Of a stretch of 64,000 bases of DNA, positions 16,268 to 26,071 are shown piece after piece. Source of the stretch: Caryophanales bacterium UBA5026 (GTDB lineage Bacteria > Bacillota_I > Bacilli_A > RF39 > UBA660). The position numbers and the translations under genes are program-made. The stretch covers positions 25,035 to 89,034 of the forward strand of contig DICM01000034.1 in assembly GCA_002416285.1 (NCBI GenBank), read 5' to 3'. The notes under the pieces are model-generated. The model ran no database searches. It saw nothing but the letters and a program-made list of their open reading frames with translations, and was not told where the DNA came from. The stretch's first letter is position 1; each line of letters opens with the position of its first letter.

Positions 16268-18010
16268 TTATAATTCGTTTCCTATTCTTAATTCGACTAT
16301 TTTCTGTGCGAGTCGGGCTTTTTCTAATGGATCAGTCTCATTCCGAATTTTTTCCTGTACTCGTTTACATTCATATTTAATATTATACTCTTTAATCGTT
16401 TTTACATAATCATCGATTTCTTCTTCGGAATAATTTTCCTTTAAATTTAATTTTAGTATCTCATTAATTGTCGTTTGGTTCTCCTCAGTTGCTTCTGTGA
16501 AAAAATCAGCTAAATTATAAAATTGATGTTGATGATAGAAACCCCAAAGTGAATTTGCAAGTTTGCGATACTTATCTGTAGGCATATAAGCTACTTTATT
16601 ATGATAGATTTGAATAATAGTAAGATCATTCAACATGTAATAAAGCAAATTTTGTTCGGCTTTCCGATACTTATTTTGTTTTGGTATTGATTTTTCTTGG
16701 ATTGTTTTCACTTCACGTACACTTGCTTTTTCTTCCATTTCCTTTTTTAGCAAATCCATACTGAGTTTGGATTCTGTACTTAGTTTTTGTAAGGTTAATT
16801 CTTTTAATACTGGATCGTCAATTTTCGCTAATTCCTCAATAATCGTATGAATATATTTAGAATATTCTAGTTGATTTCCTAGATCCTTATCCTTTTTTAA
16901 GTAATTGAATTTAAAATCCATAATATTCATCGGATTTTCGATTTTTCGTAAGAATTTTTCTTTTCCATATTTCTGAATATATTCATCCGGATCAAGATTT
17001 TCTTCTAGTCTTACTATTTTTGGCGTAATACCAATTTCTAACAGTTCATTACTACAAGATAAGGTAGCTTTTGCCCCTGCCTCATCGCCATCAAAACAAA
17101 GGATTACTTCTTTTGCCATTCTTTTTATCAGATTAGCTTGTATCTTTGTAACAGCTGTTCCCATCATTGCAATAGCATTGGTTATTCCAACACTATATGC
17201 ACGAATAACATCCATAAAACCTTCCATTACAATTATGTATCCTTCTAGTCTAGAAGTTTCTTTCGCACGATGATAATTGTATATAAGTTCCCCTTTTTTA
17301 AAGATTTCTGTTTCCCTGGTATTGATATATTTTGAAGTATCAGTCGTATTATAGATTCGACCACTATAACCTACTACTTGTCCATTTAAATCCCATAGCG
17401 GGAACATGATTCGATTGTAATAAAGGTCTTGGTAACCATAATCATTTTTGGTAATTAATCCAGTTTTAGTTAAATCATTAGGATTATATTGTTTTTGAAG
17501 TAATAATTTTGCTAAAACATCACGTTTTGTTAGTGATAATCCTATTCCAAATTCTTTCACCAACTCTTTATCAATTTTTCTTTTTTCTAAATAGTCTCTA
17601 GCTTCTTTTCCTTCCGCTGTATTAATATTATTCTGATAAAACTTTTGACTAATTTCATAGATATCATATAATGTTTGATTTTTTTGAACAGTTTTATAAG
17701 TTGAGGTTAAATTTAATGGAATTCCAGCTTTGTCTGCCAATAATTTCATCGCCTCTATAAATGATATATGCTCGTAATCCATGACAAATTTGAAGACATT
17801 ACCACCGGCACCACAAGAAAAACAATGATAAATTTGTTTCTCCTTTGAAACACTCATACTTGGTGAGTGATCGTCATGAAAAGGACAAACGCCAAAGAAA
17901 TTCTTTCCTTTTCCTGTTAAAGGTAAATATCCACTTATAACATCGACAATATCCACACTGCTACGAACTTTTTGAATTAAATCTTCATCTATTTTGTCAA
18001 CTGCTGTCAT
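16268..18010 (-). CDS. dnaG: DNA primase DnaG
   Basis: 580 residues from the ATG at 18010, which follows AGGGAG. The frame continues 50 codons upstream but that part is non-conserved. Zinc ribbon C42-H45-C63-C66 (VCPFHDDHSP, HCFSCGAGG), RNA polymerase/TOPRIM core (GYIIVMEGFMDVIRA; CFDGDEAGAKA), then a C-terminal helicase-binding region. It makes RNA primers for replication. First gene of the dnaG-rpoD-trmK operon; divergent from the gene at 18146. Confidence 0.95.
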   Translation of the reverse strand: MTAVDKIDEDLIQKVRSSVDIVDVISGYLPLTGKGKNFFGVCPFHDDHSPSMSVSKEKQIYHCFSCGAGGNVFKFVMDYEHISFIEAMKLLADKAGIPLNLTSTYKTVQKNQTLYDIYEISQKFYQNNINTAEGKEARDYLEKRKIDKELVKEFGIGLSLTKRDVLAKLLLQKQYNPNDLTKTGLITKNDYGYQDLYYNRIMFPLWDLNGQVVGYSGRIYNTTDTSKYINTRETEIFKKGELIYNYHRAKETSRLEGYIIVMEGFMDVIRAYSVGITNAIAMMGTAVTKIQANLIKRMAKEVILCFDGDEAGAKATLSCSNELLEIGITPKIVRLEENLDPDEYIQKYGKEKFLRKIENPMNIMDFKFNYLKKDKDLGNQLEYSKYIHTIIEELAKIDDPVLKELTLQKLSTESKLSMDLLKKEMEEKASVREVKTIQEKSIPKQNKYRKAEQNLLYYMLNDLTIIQIYHNKVAYMPTDKYRKLANSLWGFYHQHQFYNLADFFTEATEENQTTINEILKLNLKENYSEEEIDDYVKTIKEYNIKYECKRVQEKIRNETDPLEKARLAQKIVELRIGNEL

Positions 18011-18145
18011 AGTATCAAACTCCCTATAACTTAAATATACGACATTTTTCTTTAAAATCCTTTTTTTGTAAGAAAAAAAGTGAACTTTTTTGATATTTTT
18101 GGCTATTTTTTGCTTTTTTGGATAAAATAATAGCAGGTTACGTGT

Positions 18146-18688
18146 ATGAATTTGAAACATTGGAAAATAATAGATACTTTATTGTTGTTTGGCATTTCCT
18201 TTTTAGTGCATTTTTTGTATGAATGGTTTCCCAATCCTCTCAGTGCAGTATTCGCACCAGTGAATGAAAGTATATGGGAACATATGAAATTGCTTTCTAC
18301 TACATTCTTTCTAAATGCGATATTAGAATATTTCCTATTTTATATATTAAAATGGAAATATGAAAATCTATTCTTGGGTGCTTTTCTTTCGGCATTGCTT
18401 AGTATTCCAATTTATTTCCTGTTTTATTTACCAGTTCATTATTTATTTGGTTATTTCATGTGGTATGCAATACTTTTATTATTTTTAATATTCTTATTTT
18501 TTAATATTTTCATGTATTTATTCCTACAGAGAAAATACTACAAGAATGGAAATACCGTTGCTTTTATTGGATTTATTGCATTATTTATCTTATTTAGTTA
18601 TTTAACTTATCGACCAATTAAGCAAGACTTATTTTTTGATCATAAAGAGCAAAAATACAGTATAAACAATTATGTTATCGCATCATAA
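18146..18688 (+). CDS. Polytopic membrane protein, DUF6512-like
   Basis: 180 residues, about six hydrophobic segments. The conserved-looking core FLYEWFPNPLSAVFAPVNES followed by IWEHMKL (about 22-48) is what I associate with DUF6512 membrane proteins of Firmicutes. Function unknown. Single gene, divergent from dnaG and convergent with comEC. The family assignment is from memory of the motif. Confidence 0.5.
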   Translation: MNLKHWKIIDTLLLFGISFLVHFLYEWFPNPLSAVFAPVNESIWEHMKLLSTTFFLNAILEYFLFYILKWKYENLFLGAFLSALLSIPIYFLFYLPVHYLFGYFMWYAILLLFLIFLFFNIFMYLFLQRKYYKNGNTVAFIGFIALFILFSYLTYRPIKQDLFFDHKEQKYSINNYVIAS

Positions 18689-18711
18689 AAGGGAAGAAAA
18701 TCTTCCCTTTG
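18688..18711. terminator. Bidirectional terminator
   Basis: AAAGGGAAGA (18688-18697) with TCTTCCCTTT (18701-18710). Convergent membrane-protein gene and comEC. Confidence 0.8.
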
Positions 18712-18712
18712 T

Positions 18713-20725
18713 CTATGTAAACGCTAATGCATTAGCGGCCCCGAAGGCTATTTTATACTTTTTCTCTTGATAAAAAATAAATCTTATCATTCCTTGCCTA
18801 CTTGTCATTAACACATTAATATTTCGCTTATAAAGTTTTTCTAGGACCTCTTTAGATGGATGACCATAAGTGTTTTTTAAGCCAACCGATATAATTCCAA
18901 AATTCGGTTTTACAAAGTCTAGAAACAAATCTGAAGTACTCGTTTTCGATCCATGGTGACCTATCTTTAGTATATCCACAGGTAGCGTGGAATATTCCTC
19001 TAAAATTCTTTTTTCAACTTCCGTAGATGCATCTCCCATTAGTAGGATATGTCTCTCTTGCAATTTTGTGTATAATACTAAACTATTATTGTTCTCATTC
19101 GTATATTGTTTTTGATTGATAGAATAAAAATGAATGGATCCCACTTTTAAAGTTAAGTCCGTTAAATGGTTCCAAGAAATATTCTCTTTGGTAGCCTTGT
19201 GTTGAATCAAAAGTTCTAATTCGTTACTATCACCTAAATTAAAATAAATTTTTTTAATAGGAAATCTACCAATTAAATTAAGTGCTTCTCCGGCATGATC
19301 TTGATCTCCATGGGTTAAAATTAAAGCAGATAAAGAATGGATTCCACGTGCTTTTAAATATGGGATCAAAATAGAATCTGTTATGGAAATTGTGTTTCTT
19401 TTTTTCCAGTCTTCCTGTTTAAATTCTATTTTCCCACCCGTATCGATTAATACAACAGTGTCACGTTGGATCAATAATGTTGCATCTCCTTGCCCTACAT
19501 CAAAAGAAATGAGCTCTGTTGTTGGAAATAGGTAAAAATGATAATGATGGATAATCAGAAAAAGAACTAACAACAATATCAAAATTCTCTTTTTGTAATA
19601 TAAAATACCGATAATTAAAGCAATAAGAAATAGTAGTGAAATCATATCTAGATATCCAAATGAGATTTTACTAGGAATACTATTTAATAAATTGCTAAAC
19701 CATTCTAACAAAACAATTGCTAAATGAAAAAATGGTTCTGCAAAAGGAATGATTAATATAATAATTGAAAGAGGAAAAACTAAAAAGCTTACATACGGAA
19801 TATAGATAATATTAAATATTGGTGTTAAAACATTGATTGAATAAAAATAGTTAATGGTTATAGGCATGCTTACTAAAAACGAAATCAAGGAACAATGATA
19901 TAGTTTTCGAATGTATGATACTTTATTATCTTGCCGAAAATAAATAAGTGAGAAAGATACTAAAAAACTATAAAGAAAACCCAAATGGTACCAGTAATAA
20001 GGATTCCATATTAAAAATATAAAAAACGTTACAATAAGAAGTTCTAAGGAATTGTACTTCCAATGCATAATTTTTTTTATCTCGATGAGAAAAAACATGA
20101 CAATTGCCCTTAAAACAGAAGGAGTAAAATCTACTAAAAAAGCAAAAAAGAATAAAATGCTGACACAGAAGACTACTGTTGTCTTTTTCTTTTTCGGAAG
20201 AAAAAATAAAATAATATCTACTATAATGGCAATGTGCGATCCTGAAACTGCCATTAAGTGGCTCACTCCTAAATCACGATAGGTACTCATCATTTCTTCT
20301 CCCTGGATATCGGTGATTCCAAAAAGAAATAATTTTATATTTGATCCTTCATGAAAAGATTCGATATAGTTTAATGTTTTATTCTTTATCTGATAAAATA
20401 CATTAATCTTTTTGCTCTTAATTGATAAAGTATCGATTTCCATAATCCAGTTGATCTTTCTTGATTTCAAATATGTCATATAATTGAACTGATATGGATT
20501 ACTTGGTCCGGTTGGATTTTTTAATGTCCCGGATAATTCTATTTTCATTCCCAGTTTTAATTGCTGTGATAGTTCTTTCATTTCTTTTTCAGTTTTAAAA
20601 TAATAAAATCCTATTACTTTTTCTTTTCCTTTTATAATAATCTGTAACTGGTTTCCTTCAATTTTATAATTGATTATATTCCCATTTATTGAGGTTGTAG
20701 AATCATTATACTTGGTAAAGTTCAC
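18713..20725 (-). CDS. comEC: DNA uptake channel ComEC/Rec2
   Basis: 670 residues: OB-like N-terminal part (20-110), competence membrane domain with many helices (VSHLMAVSGSHIAI signature), and C-terminal metallo-beta-lactamase domain (DVGQGDATLL; LTHGDQDHAGEAL; IGHHGSKTSTS). ComEC carries single-stranded DNA across the membrane during transformation. The GTG start has no ribosome binding site and the usual leading hydrophobic segment is missing from this frame. A hydrophobic stretch is readable immediately upstream in another frame, so the true N-terminus may be frameshifted. Confidence 0.9.
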   Translation of the reverse strand: MNFTKYNDSTTSINGNIINYKIEGNQLQIIIKGKEKVIGFYYFKTEKEMKELSQQLKLGMKIELSGTLKNPTGPSNPYQFNYMTYLKSRKINWIMEIDTLSIKSKKINVFYQIKNKTLNYIESFHEGSNIKLFLFGITDIQGEEMMSTYRDLGVSHLMAVSGSHIAIIVDIILFFLPKKKKTTVVFCVSILFFFAFLVDFTPSVLRAIVMFFLIEIKKIMHWKYNSLELLIVTFFIFLIWNPYYWYHLGFLYSFLVSFSLIYFRQDNKVSYIRKLYHCSLISFLVSMPITINYFYSINVLTPIFNIIYIPYVSFLVFPLSIIILIIPFAEPFFHLAIVLLEWFSNLLNSIPSKISFGYLDMISLLFLIALIIGILYYKKRILILLLVLFLIIHHYHFYLFPTTELISFDVGQGDATLLIQRDTVVLIDTGGKIEFKQEDWKKRNTISITDSILIPYLKARGIHSLSALILTHGDQDHAGEALNLIGRFPIKKIYFNLGDSNELELLIQHKATKENISWNHLTDLTLKVGSIHFYSINQKQYTNENNNSLVLYTKLQERHILLMGDASTEVEKRILEEYSTLPVDILKIGHHGSKTSTSDLFLDFVKPNFGIISVGLKNTYGHPSKEVLEKLYKRNINVLMTSRQGMIRFIFYQEKKYKIAFGAANALAFT

Positions 20726-20777
20726 TTGAAAAGAAATTCATAAAAAGGAAAAGAGAATAGAAAAACAAAATAATAAT

Positions 20778-21437
20778 TTAAATGATAATCTGATCTTTGA
20801 TTTTAGCAAAAACAGATTCTCCAATTCCTTTTACATTCATGATATCTTCAATTGATTCAAAAGGTTGGCTTTCACGGTAACTAATAATATCTTTTGCTTT
20901 TGCTTCACCAATCCCGCTCAATGTCATAAGCTCCTCTTTTGAAGCTTTATTGATTGAAATCTTCGTTGATTTTTTATCTGGCTCACTTGGTTCAGCTGGA
21001 TAACTACAAGCATCATTAATAGTATCTGGGCAATTGCATGGAATTGGTACCTCAACATATTCTGTAACTACTTTACTCTTTTCATATGTCGCAATTTCTT
21101 CTTTAGTATAGACATAGATTGTCATTTGATCTTCAAGTCGCTTACTCAAATTTAAATAATAGATATCAGATTCTTCTAATATCCCACCAGCATAATTAAT
21201 CGCATCATTGACACGATCTCCTGACGTTACTTCATAAACCCCCGGATTTACAACAGCACCTTTCACATCAACTTTAAAGGTTTGGACTTCAGAAGGAGCT
21301 GGTTCTTCTTTTAAATTTAATTCAACCGGAGCAGCCTCAGTAGATTCCTTTCCTTTTACAAACCAAAAACTACCAACTAAACAAATTAGAAGAAAACCTA
21401 TTATATACAAGCGATATTGATATATATATTTCTTCAT
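20778..21437 (-). CDS. comEA: Competence DNA receptor ComEA
   Basis: 219 residues from the ATG at 21437, just after AGGAGGT. One N-terminal membrane anchor (about 9-28), an SLBB-like domain (VDVKGAVVNPGVYEV, about 52-66, and the following region), a linker with a Cys-containing CNCPD...CSYP segment, and C-terminal helix-hairpin-helix repeats (LMTLSGIGEAKAKDII; IMNVKGIGESVFAKI). ComEA binds double-stranded DNA outside the membrane and hands it to ComEC, encoded directly downstream. Confidence 0.92.
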   Translation of the reverse strand: MKKYIYQYRLYIIGFLLICLVGSFWFVKGKESTEAAPVELNLKEEPAPSEVQTFKVDVKGAVVNPGVYEVTSGDRVNDAINYAGGILEESDIYYLNLSKRLEDQMTIYVYTKEEIATYEKSKVVTEYVEVPIPCNCPDTINDACSYPAEPSEPDKKSTKISINKASKEELMTLSGIGEAKAKDIISYRESQPFESIEDIMNVKGIGESVFAKIKDQIII

Positions 21438-21461
21438 ATTCACCTCCTAAAACAACATACA

Positions 21462-21487
21462 AAAAAAAGAGGTCATTTCCTCTTTTT
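21462..21487 (-). terminator. Terminator between the 21486 gene and comEA
   Basis: AAAAGAGG (21465-21472) pairs with CCTCTTTT (21479-21486); a long A-run on the + strand gives the U-tail on the minus-strand transcript. Confidence 0.75.
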
Positions 21488-21827
21488 ACAACCATTTTGT
21501 TTGCTCATGACCAGCGCCTAAAAGTTCATAAGCCATTTTTAAGCGATCTAATTCATCTTTAAAATCTAAATAATAAGGTAAATTATCAGAGTAGTAGTTT
21601 TCCTGAACAAAATCAAAGAAGTGAAGATCGGTTACATATAACCCCACTATTTGATCTACTCTTTTTACTTCGTCAATGCATTCTTCCATAGTTTCCATCG
21701 AACGAATATAATCTTTGTAAGAATTAATTAGATTTTTACTGATTAAATCAGCACGTTGATAATTGTAATTAACAATTTTATCGTAATTTGGACAGTGTTC
21801 TAATAAGTTTAATACTGCTCCCACCAT
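21486..21827 (-). CDS. Uncharacterised 113-residue protein
   Basis: Soluble, mostly helical, acidic; N-terminus MVGAVLNLLEHCPNYD. A strong AGGAGGAAGT ribosome binding site precedes the ATG. It follows rseP by 11 bases and ends at a terminator, so it is the last gene of the cdsA-rseP unit. No family recognised. Confidence 0.6.
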   Translation of the reverse strand: MVGAVLNLLEHCPNYDKIVNYNYQRADLISKNLINSYKDYIRSMETMEECIDEVKRVDQIVGLYVTDLHFFDFVQENYYSDNLPYYLDFKDELDRLKMAYELLGAGHEQTKWL

Positions 21828-21838
21828 AGTACTTCCTC

Positions 21839-22876
21839 CTAAAATAAACGAATAATATCATTAAAAGTAATTACAACCATAAGTAACATTAATATTACAA
21901 ATCCTACTGCATGAATTGTATTTTCAAGTTTTGGTTCGACAGGTTTTCCTTTTATTTTTTCAATAATCAAGAATAAAAGTCGACCACCATCGAACGCTGG
22001 AAAAGGAATAATATTTATAAATCCAACATTAATACATAAATAAGCAATTAAATAAACAATGCTTAAGAATCCCGCTCGAGCGCTTTCTCCTACAACATTA
22101 AAGATTCCAACGGGTCCTGATAGACTATTTAAACTTAGTTTACCTGAAAATAAATAACCTAGAATCAAGCACATTTGTTCCATTAAACTTCCTGTTTTTA
22201 AAAATGCATATTTGATTGATTCCCAAATTCCATGTTTCGCACTATTATCAAGAGCAAAGCCATAGGAATAACTTGTTTTCTCATCTTTTACTATCTTCTC
22301 AGGTTTTATCTGAACTGTTTTAGAAGTTCCATCTTTGCTCTCTATTTTTAGAGATATCGTATCTCCGATTCTTACTTGAAATTCTAATAGAAACCGATCT
22401 ACTGTCGATAGTTTAGTATTATCGATTGCTCTAATTTTATCTCCAGCTTGTAAACCAGCAATGGCAGAAGGCGAATCCTCTTCTACATATGATATTCGTG
22501 GAGTCATCGTTGGAGCACCATTGATTAATGCGATTACAAACAGTAAAATAAGCGCTAACAAGAAATTGAATAAAACTCCTGCTGTAATTGTTAGAAAACG
22601 CTGCCACCAAGTTTTTGCTTGCATCGTTTTTTCAAACGGAATATCTCGGTCAGCTTCGATATCTTCACCGGCCATACTAACGTATCCTCCAATTGGAAAT
22701 AACCGAATAGAATATGTCGTTTCATCATTTTTTCGATTGAAACTATATAACTTTGGACCCATTCCAAGTGAAAATTCATAGACATAAATTCCTGCCTTCT
22801 TCGCAAATAGGAAATGCCCAAACTCATGGATCATAATTGTGACTAACAATACAAAAATAAAGTAAATTATTGTCAT
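21839..22876 (-). CDS. rseP: Site-2 protease RseP/RasP
   Basis: 345 residues. HEFGH zinc motif in the first membrane helix (His17, Glu18, His21), one PDZ domain (about 125-205), and the second metal-site motif FPAFDGGRLLF near residue 295. Intramembrane metalloprotease that cleaves anti-sigma factors, signal peptides and division proteins. Follows cdsA by 13 bases, the usual pairing, although dxr, often between them, is absent here. Confidence 0.93.
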   Translation of the reverse strand: MTIIYFIFVLLVTIMIHEFGHFLFAKKAGIYVYEFSLGMGPKLYSFNRKNDETTYSIRLFPIGGYVSMAGEDIEADRDIPFEKTMQAKTWWQRFLTITAGVLFNFLLALILLFVIALINGAPTMTPRISYVEEDSPSAIAGLQAGDKIRAIDNTKLSTVDRFLLEFQVRIGDTISLKIESKDGTSKTVQIKPEKIVKDEKTSYSYGFALDNSAKHGIWESIKYAFLKTGSLMEQMCLILGYLFSGKLSLNSLSGPVGIFNVVGESARAGFLSIVYLIAYLCINVGFINIIPFPAFDGGRLLFLIIEKIKGKPVEPKLENTIHAVGFVILMLLMVVITFNDIIRLF

Positions 22877-22889
22877 AGACGCCTCTTTT

Positions 22890-23684
22890 CTATATGATTG
22901 GTAAGAAGAATATAAAGCCTAAAACCAAGAAAATCATACTGTCAAAGCGGTCTAATATTCCACCATGACCTGGCAAAAGATTGGAAAAATCTTTCACACC
23001 ATAATATCTTTTAACAGATGATAACACTAAATCACCAAACTGACTTAAAACGGATAGAAATAAACTCATAAAAATGACTGCGGCAATGGATAAAGTTGGA
23101 TCAACTACAACATGAAAGAATAAAGTGCTGATACAAACTCCAAAGAACGTTCCACCAATCATTCCCTCAAGTGTTTTTTTTGGAGAGATGACGGTTAACG
23201 GGTGTTTTCCAATAAAGTATCCGACAAAATAAGCATATGTATCCGTAAATACTGAGATACAAAATAAATATAACAACATATTTAATCCTGTATTACGGAC
23301 TAAAATTAGTAAGGAGAAAGAGAGCCCTAGAAAAAATATTCCTCCTATTAAATAAAATGCATCCACAACACTATAAATACTTCTATCATGATATAAAACA
23401 ACAGGGGTTAAAAATACTAAAAAGACTCCTGCAAGAATACGAAAATCAATTGTAAATGATATTCCTGACCCCGAATCTGATAAGACGATTAGTGCCATCA
23501 TTATATAAGAAATAAGACTTATAAAGAGTGGCAATTCTTTCTTTGCTTGCTTTACATTTAAAAACTCATGAAGTGCAAGAAGCGAAATAATAAAGATTCC
23601 TAATTTAAAAACAGTTCCACCCTGTATCATTACAGGTAAGGCAATTGCTAGCGCAATAATAGCTGTTATAACGCGTTGTAACAT
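22890..23684 (-). CDS. cdsA: Phosphatidate cytidylyltransferase
   Basis: 264 residues, about eight hydrophobic segments. C-terminal family signature SSVKRYYGVKDFSNLLPGHG followed by GILDRFDS (about 222-250). Makes CDP-diacylglycerol for phospholipid synthesis at the membrane. Short-spaced with rseP. The uppS gene commonly upstream is not present here. Confidence 0.93.
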   Translation of the reverse strand: MLQRVITAIIALAIALPVMIQGGTVFKLGIFIISLLALHEFLNVKQAKKELPLFISLISYIMMALIVLSDSGSGISFTIDFRILAGVFLVFLTPVVLYHDRSIYSVVDAFYLIGGIFFLGLSFSLLILVRNTGLNMLLYLFCISVFTDTYAYFVGYFIGKHPLTVISPKKTLEGMIGGTFFGVCISTLFFHVVVDPTLSIAAVIFMSLFLSVLSQFGDLVLSSVKRYYGVKDFSNLLPGHGGILDRFDSMIFLVLGFIFFLPII

Positions 23685-23742
23685 AGTTAAAACCTCCCTA
23701 TTTTCTTACTCATTATAATATATTTTATGTTTTTTTACAAGT

Positions 23743-23772
23743 AAAAAGGAGAAAAATATACTTCTTCTCCTA
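23743..23772 (-). terminator. Terminator after the 23793 gene
   Basis: AGGAGAA (23747-23753) and TTCTCCT (23765-23771), with an A-run at 23743-23747 on the + strand. Confidence 0.6.
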
Positions 23773-23792
23773 TTAAGCTCATCATTTTATTT

Positions 23793-24302
23793 TTATTCTG
23801 CTTTCACAATATATTTTAAAACTTCATGATCTTGTATTTTCTTACGGATTGGCATTTCATAAAAATCGTTCATATTAAATGATTTTTTTAGTTGCTCTTC
23901 ACTGGTACTTGTTGTATATAAACTTACCATAACTAGTTCTACATCAATTGCAATACCATGTTTTTCTAAACTAATTTTAACCGGAATTTTATTCCCGTTT
24001 CGTTCTCCAAAGGCAGCAACTACATTATAGATTGTTTCTCTTTCCCAAAGTCCATTTTTACTAAGTGCAAGTTCTAATTTTCCCTCTTCATAAGTTTGAT
24101 TTGAAAGCTCATCTAAAGATATAAAAGAAGATGTATCAAAGACAAACTCAATTGTTCCATTTACAATTTGTTCTCCAATTTGTCTTGGATAAAATCCCAT
24201 AACTCCTTGAATACTCACAATTGCTTGTCCCTGATAATTACGACTCCTAAAGTTTAGTTCTGAATTAGATACCTGAAATTCATGATTATTGATTTTTAAC
24301 AT
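23793..24302 (-). CDS. Uncharacterised 169-residue protein
   Basis: No membrane or signal segment. Predicted mostly beta-strand, with repeated alternation of hydrophobic and polar residues and a charged C-terminus (KKIQDHEVLKYIVKAE). It is 38 bases downstream of the large pilin-like gene and could share its transcript. Not recognised. Confidence 0.55.
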   Translation of the reverse strand: MLKINNHEFQVSNSELNFRSRNYQGQAIVSIQGVMGFYPRQIGEQIVNGTIEFVFDTSSFISLDELSNQTYEEGKLELALSKNGLWERETIYNVVAAFGERNGNKIPVKISLEKHGIAIDVELVMVSLYTTSTSEEQLKKSFNMNDFYEMPIRKKIQDHEVLKYIVKAE

Positions 24303-24340
24303 TCTATCACCCTATCCATTATATCACAAAATTATAGTTT

Positions 24341-25981
24341 TTAATTAGTTATTGATACTACAGGACGGAACGAAAATCCGCTATGTGGACCACTATACGC
24401 ACTGCTGAAACTACCCAGCCCAGCAAACGATGTGTAATAGAAAGAGGCACCACGATTGAACCACGGAAGAGAGGCATGTGGCAGGTAACTATGCTTTGTG
24501 CTCCATCCTCCTCGGTCTGTACCACTCCATGCTGTTCCATCATATCGGTTAGCTCCATTACTCGTTTCATAGACTCCATCTCCATATACGGTTGCATCAT
24601 AATCCATTCCTACACTGTTTAATAGATTACTTGTTGGGGTTGTATATTTCGTAATATGTGTATTTGCTATTTTATTGTACTCTTCTGCCCCGAATCCACT
24701 ACTTGCTAACAAATTATTATATACTGCCATTGTTCTTTCCCATGATCCACCACTCATATCATATACACCAGTGATGTTCCATGTAGTACTTGCTTTTACT
24801 CCAATTTCACTATCATATGGATTTTTACAAGTCGCTAAAGTTGATGTACTCGCACTTGCAGTATCTCCTGCACATCCTGTTATATAATTTTGATTATTGT
24901 TAATGTAGACCTCATTTGTATTTGCACCATAACTAGAGAGGGTTAAATAGTAAATTGCTCCCCATTCTAGATTTGTTGCCATGTGTGTGTCGACACTAGA
25001 TGAAGTCCATCCATAGGTTGCATTATCTTTCATTGCTAAACTTGCTTTATATGCATTTGATATGTTCATACATCTCCATGAATTAACATTTGGAACTACT
25101 TTAATAGTCTTTGTTGCTACATTATCTCCTGCCACTGGACAAGTCCAATCAGAATAATATCCATTAGCTATTCCCTCAACTGCGGTTGGTTCAAATTTTG
25201 CTACCCAAAATCCATTCTGATTAATATCATTTTGAAAAGCTGGATGGGTAAAATAATACATAGATGTATCTTTGGTTCCTGCTACATATCCACTAGTCTC
25301 AATATTTGTTCCATCAGCTGTTGTATCACCTGTTCCTTTTAGAAACTTCACATCGATAGTACCTGCGGTACTGCTGTGATAGCCACTGGTGATTTTATAG
25401 GCATATCTTGGGATCCATACCCAGTATGATCCGTCAATTGTTTTAACATTGGCCCATAATTGATTGCTGTAGTCATACCACTCTGGATCATCCACAGTCG
25501 TTACTGTTTCTACTCCATTCACCCACTTTATTGGTGTCATTCCTTCACTTAAAACTGGGGCATTGGCTGCTTCTTTTTCCGTCGCTGGCTCACAACTTAC
25601 TTCTGTTTTTTCACTATTGACCTTAGCTTTCCCATTTGCATAATCCACAATATATTGATCAAACTGAAACGAGCCACTCCCGACCGTTCCATCTTTGATG
25701 ATGACACAAACTGCTGTTGGTTCTTTTCCTTTATAATTCACATTGGTTAAAGTGCTTAAATCATAGGTACCATCAACTCTAGTTGTATAGTTTCCGGTAT
25801 CGATCATATTTTGTAGATCTGATTTTTCTATCGCATCAATATAGCCATAAGTACTTGATTCTGCTGCTCCTTTTTTTGCACTATCAATCACACCCAAGAT
25901 CATTGGGGTTGCGATAAGCGCTATAATCGCTAATATTACAATTACTGCTAATAATTCGATTAAGGTAAATCCTTTTTTCAT
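24341..25981 (-). CDS. Large pilin-like secreted protein with C-terminal FGE-like domain
   Basis: 546 residues from the ATG at 25981 (AAGGAGTGAG upstream; the frame opens 18 codons earlier without a start site). Classic prepilin N-terminus: MKKG followed by FTLIELLAVIVILAIIALIA, cleavable after Gly4. Then a short pilin part (to about 170) and a large domain containing NQLWANVKTIDGSYWVWIPR, NQNGFWVAKFEPT and a C-terminal SGFSFRPVVSI, which resembles formylglycine-enzyme-like/C-type-lectin-fold domains of bacterial surface proteins. Thr/Ser/Asn-rich and higher in GC than its neighbours. Probably displayed by the pilus machinery. Confidence 0.8.
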   Translation of the reverse strand: MKKGFTLIELLAVIVILAIIALIATPMILGVIDSAKKGAAESSTYGYIDAIEKSDLQNMIDTGNYTTRVDGTYDLSTLTNVNYKGKEPTAVCVIIKDGTVGSGSFQFDQYIVDYANGKAKVNSEKTEVSCEPATEKEAANAPVLSEGMTPIKWVNGVETVTTVDDPEWYDYSNQLWANVKTIDGSYWVWIPRYAYKITSGYHSSTAGTIDVKFLKGTGDTTADGTNIETSGYVAGTKDTSMYYFTHPAFQNDINQNGFWVAKFEPTAVEGIANGYYSDWTCPVAGDNVATKTIKVVPNVNSWRCMNISNAYKASLAMKDNATYGWTSSSVDTHMATNLEWGAIYYLTLSSYGANTNEVYINNNQNYITGCAGDTASASTSTLATCKNPYDSEIGVKASTTWNITGVYDMSGGSWERTMAVYNNLLASSGFGAEEYNKIANTHITKYTTPTSNLLNSVGMDYDATVYGDGVYETSNGANRYDGTAWSGTDRGGWSTKHSYLPHASLPWFNRGASFYYTSFAGLGSFSSAYSGPHSGFSFRPVVSITN

Positions 25982-26011
25982 TTTCTCACTCCTTCTTACT
26001 TTACTACACGA

Positions 26012-26043
26012 AAAAGAACTTAACCACTTAGTCAAGTTCCTTT
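26012..26043 (-). terminator. Attenuator-like hairpin in the pilin leader
   Basis: On the minus strand AAGGAACTT (26034-26042) pairs with AAGTTCTT (26014-26021) plus flanking bases, and is followed by a T-run. It sits between the leader ORF and the pilin start, so transcription must read through it. Confidence 0.6.
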
Positions 26044-26071
26044 ATCATAAATCTTACAATACTTTAGAGGG

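Noticed and set aside
24341..24900. Antisense + strand frames across the pilin-like gene
   Set aside because: They mirror the GC-richer coding sequence of the pilin-like protein, with no ribosome binding sites.
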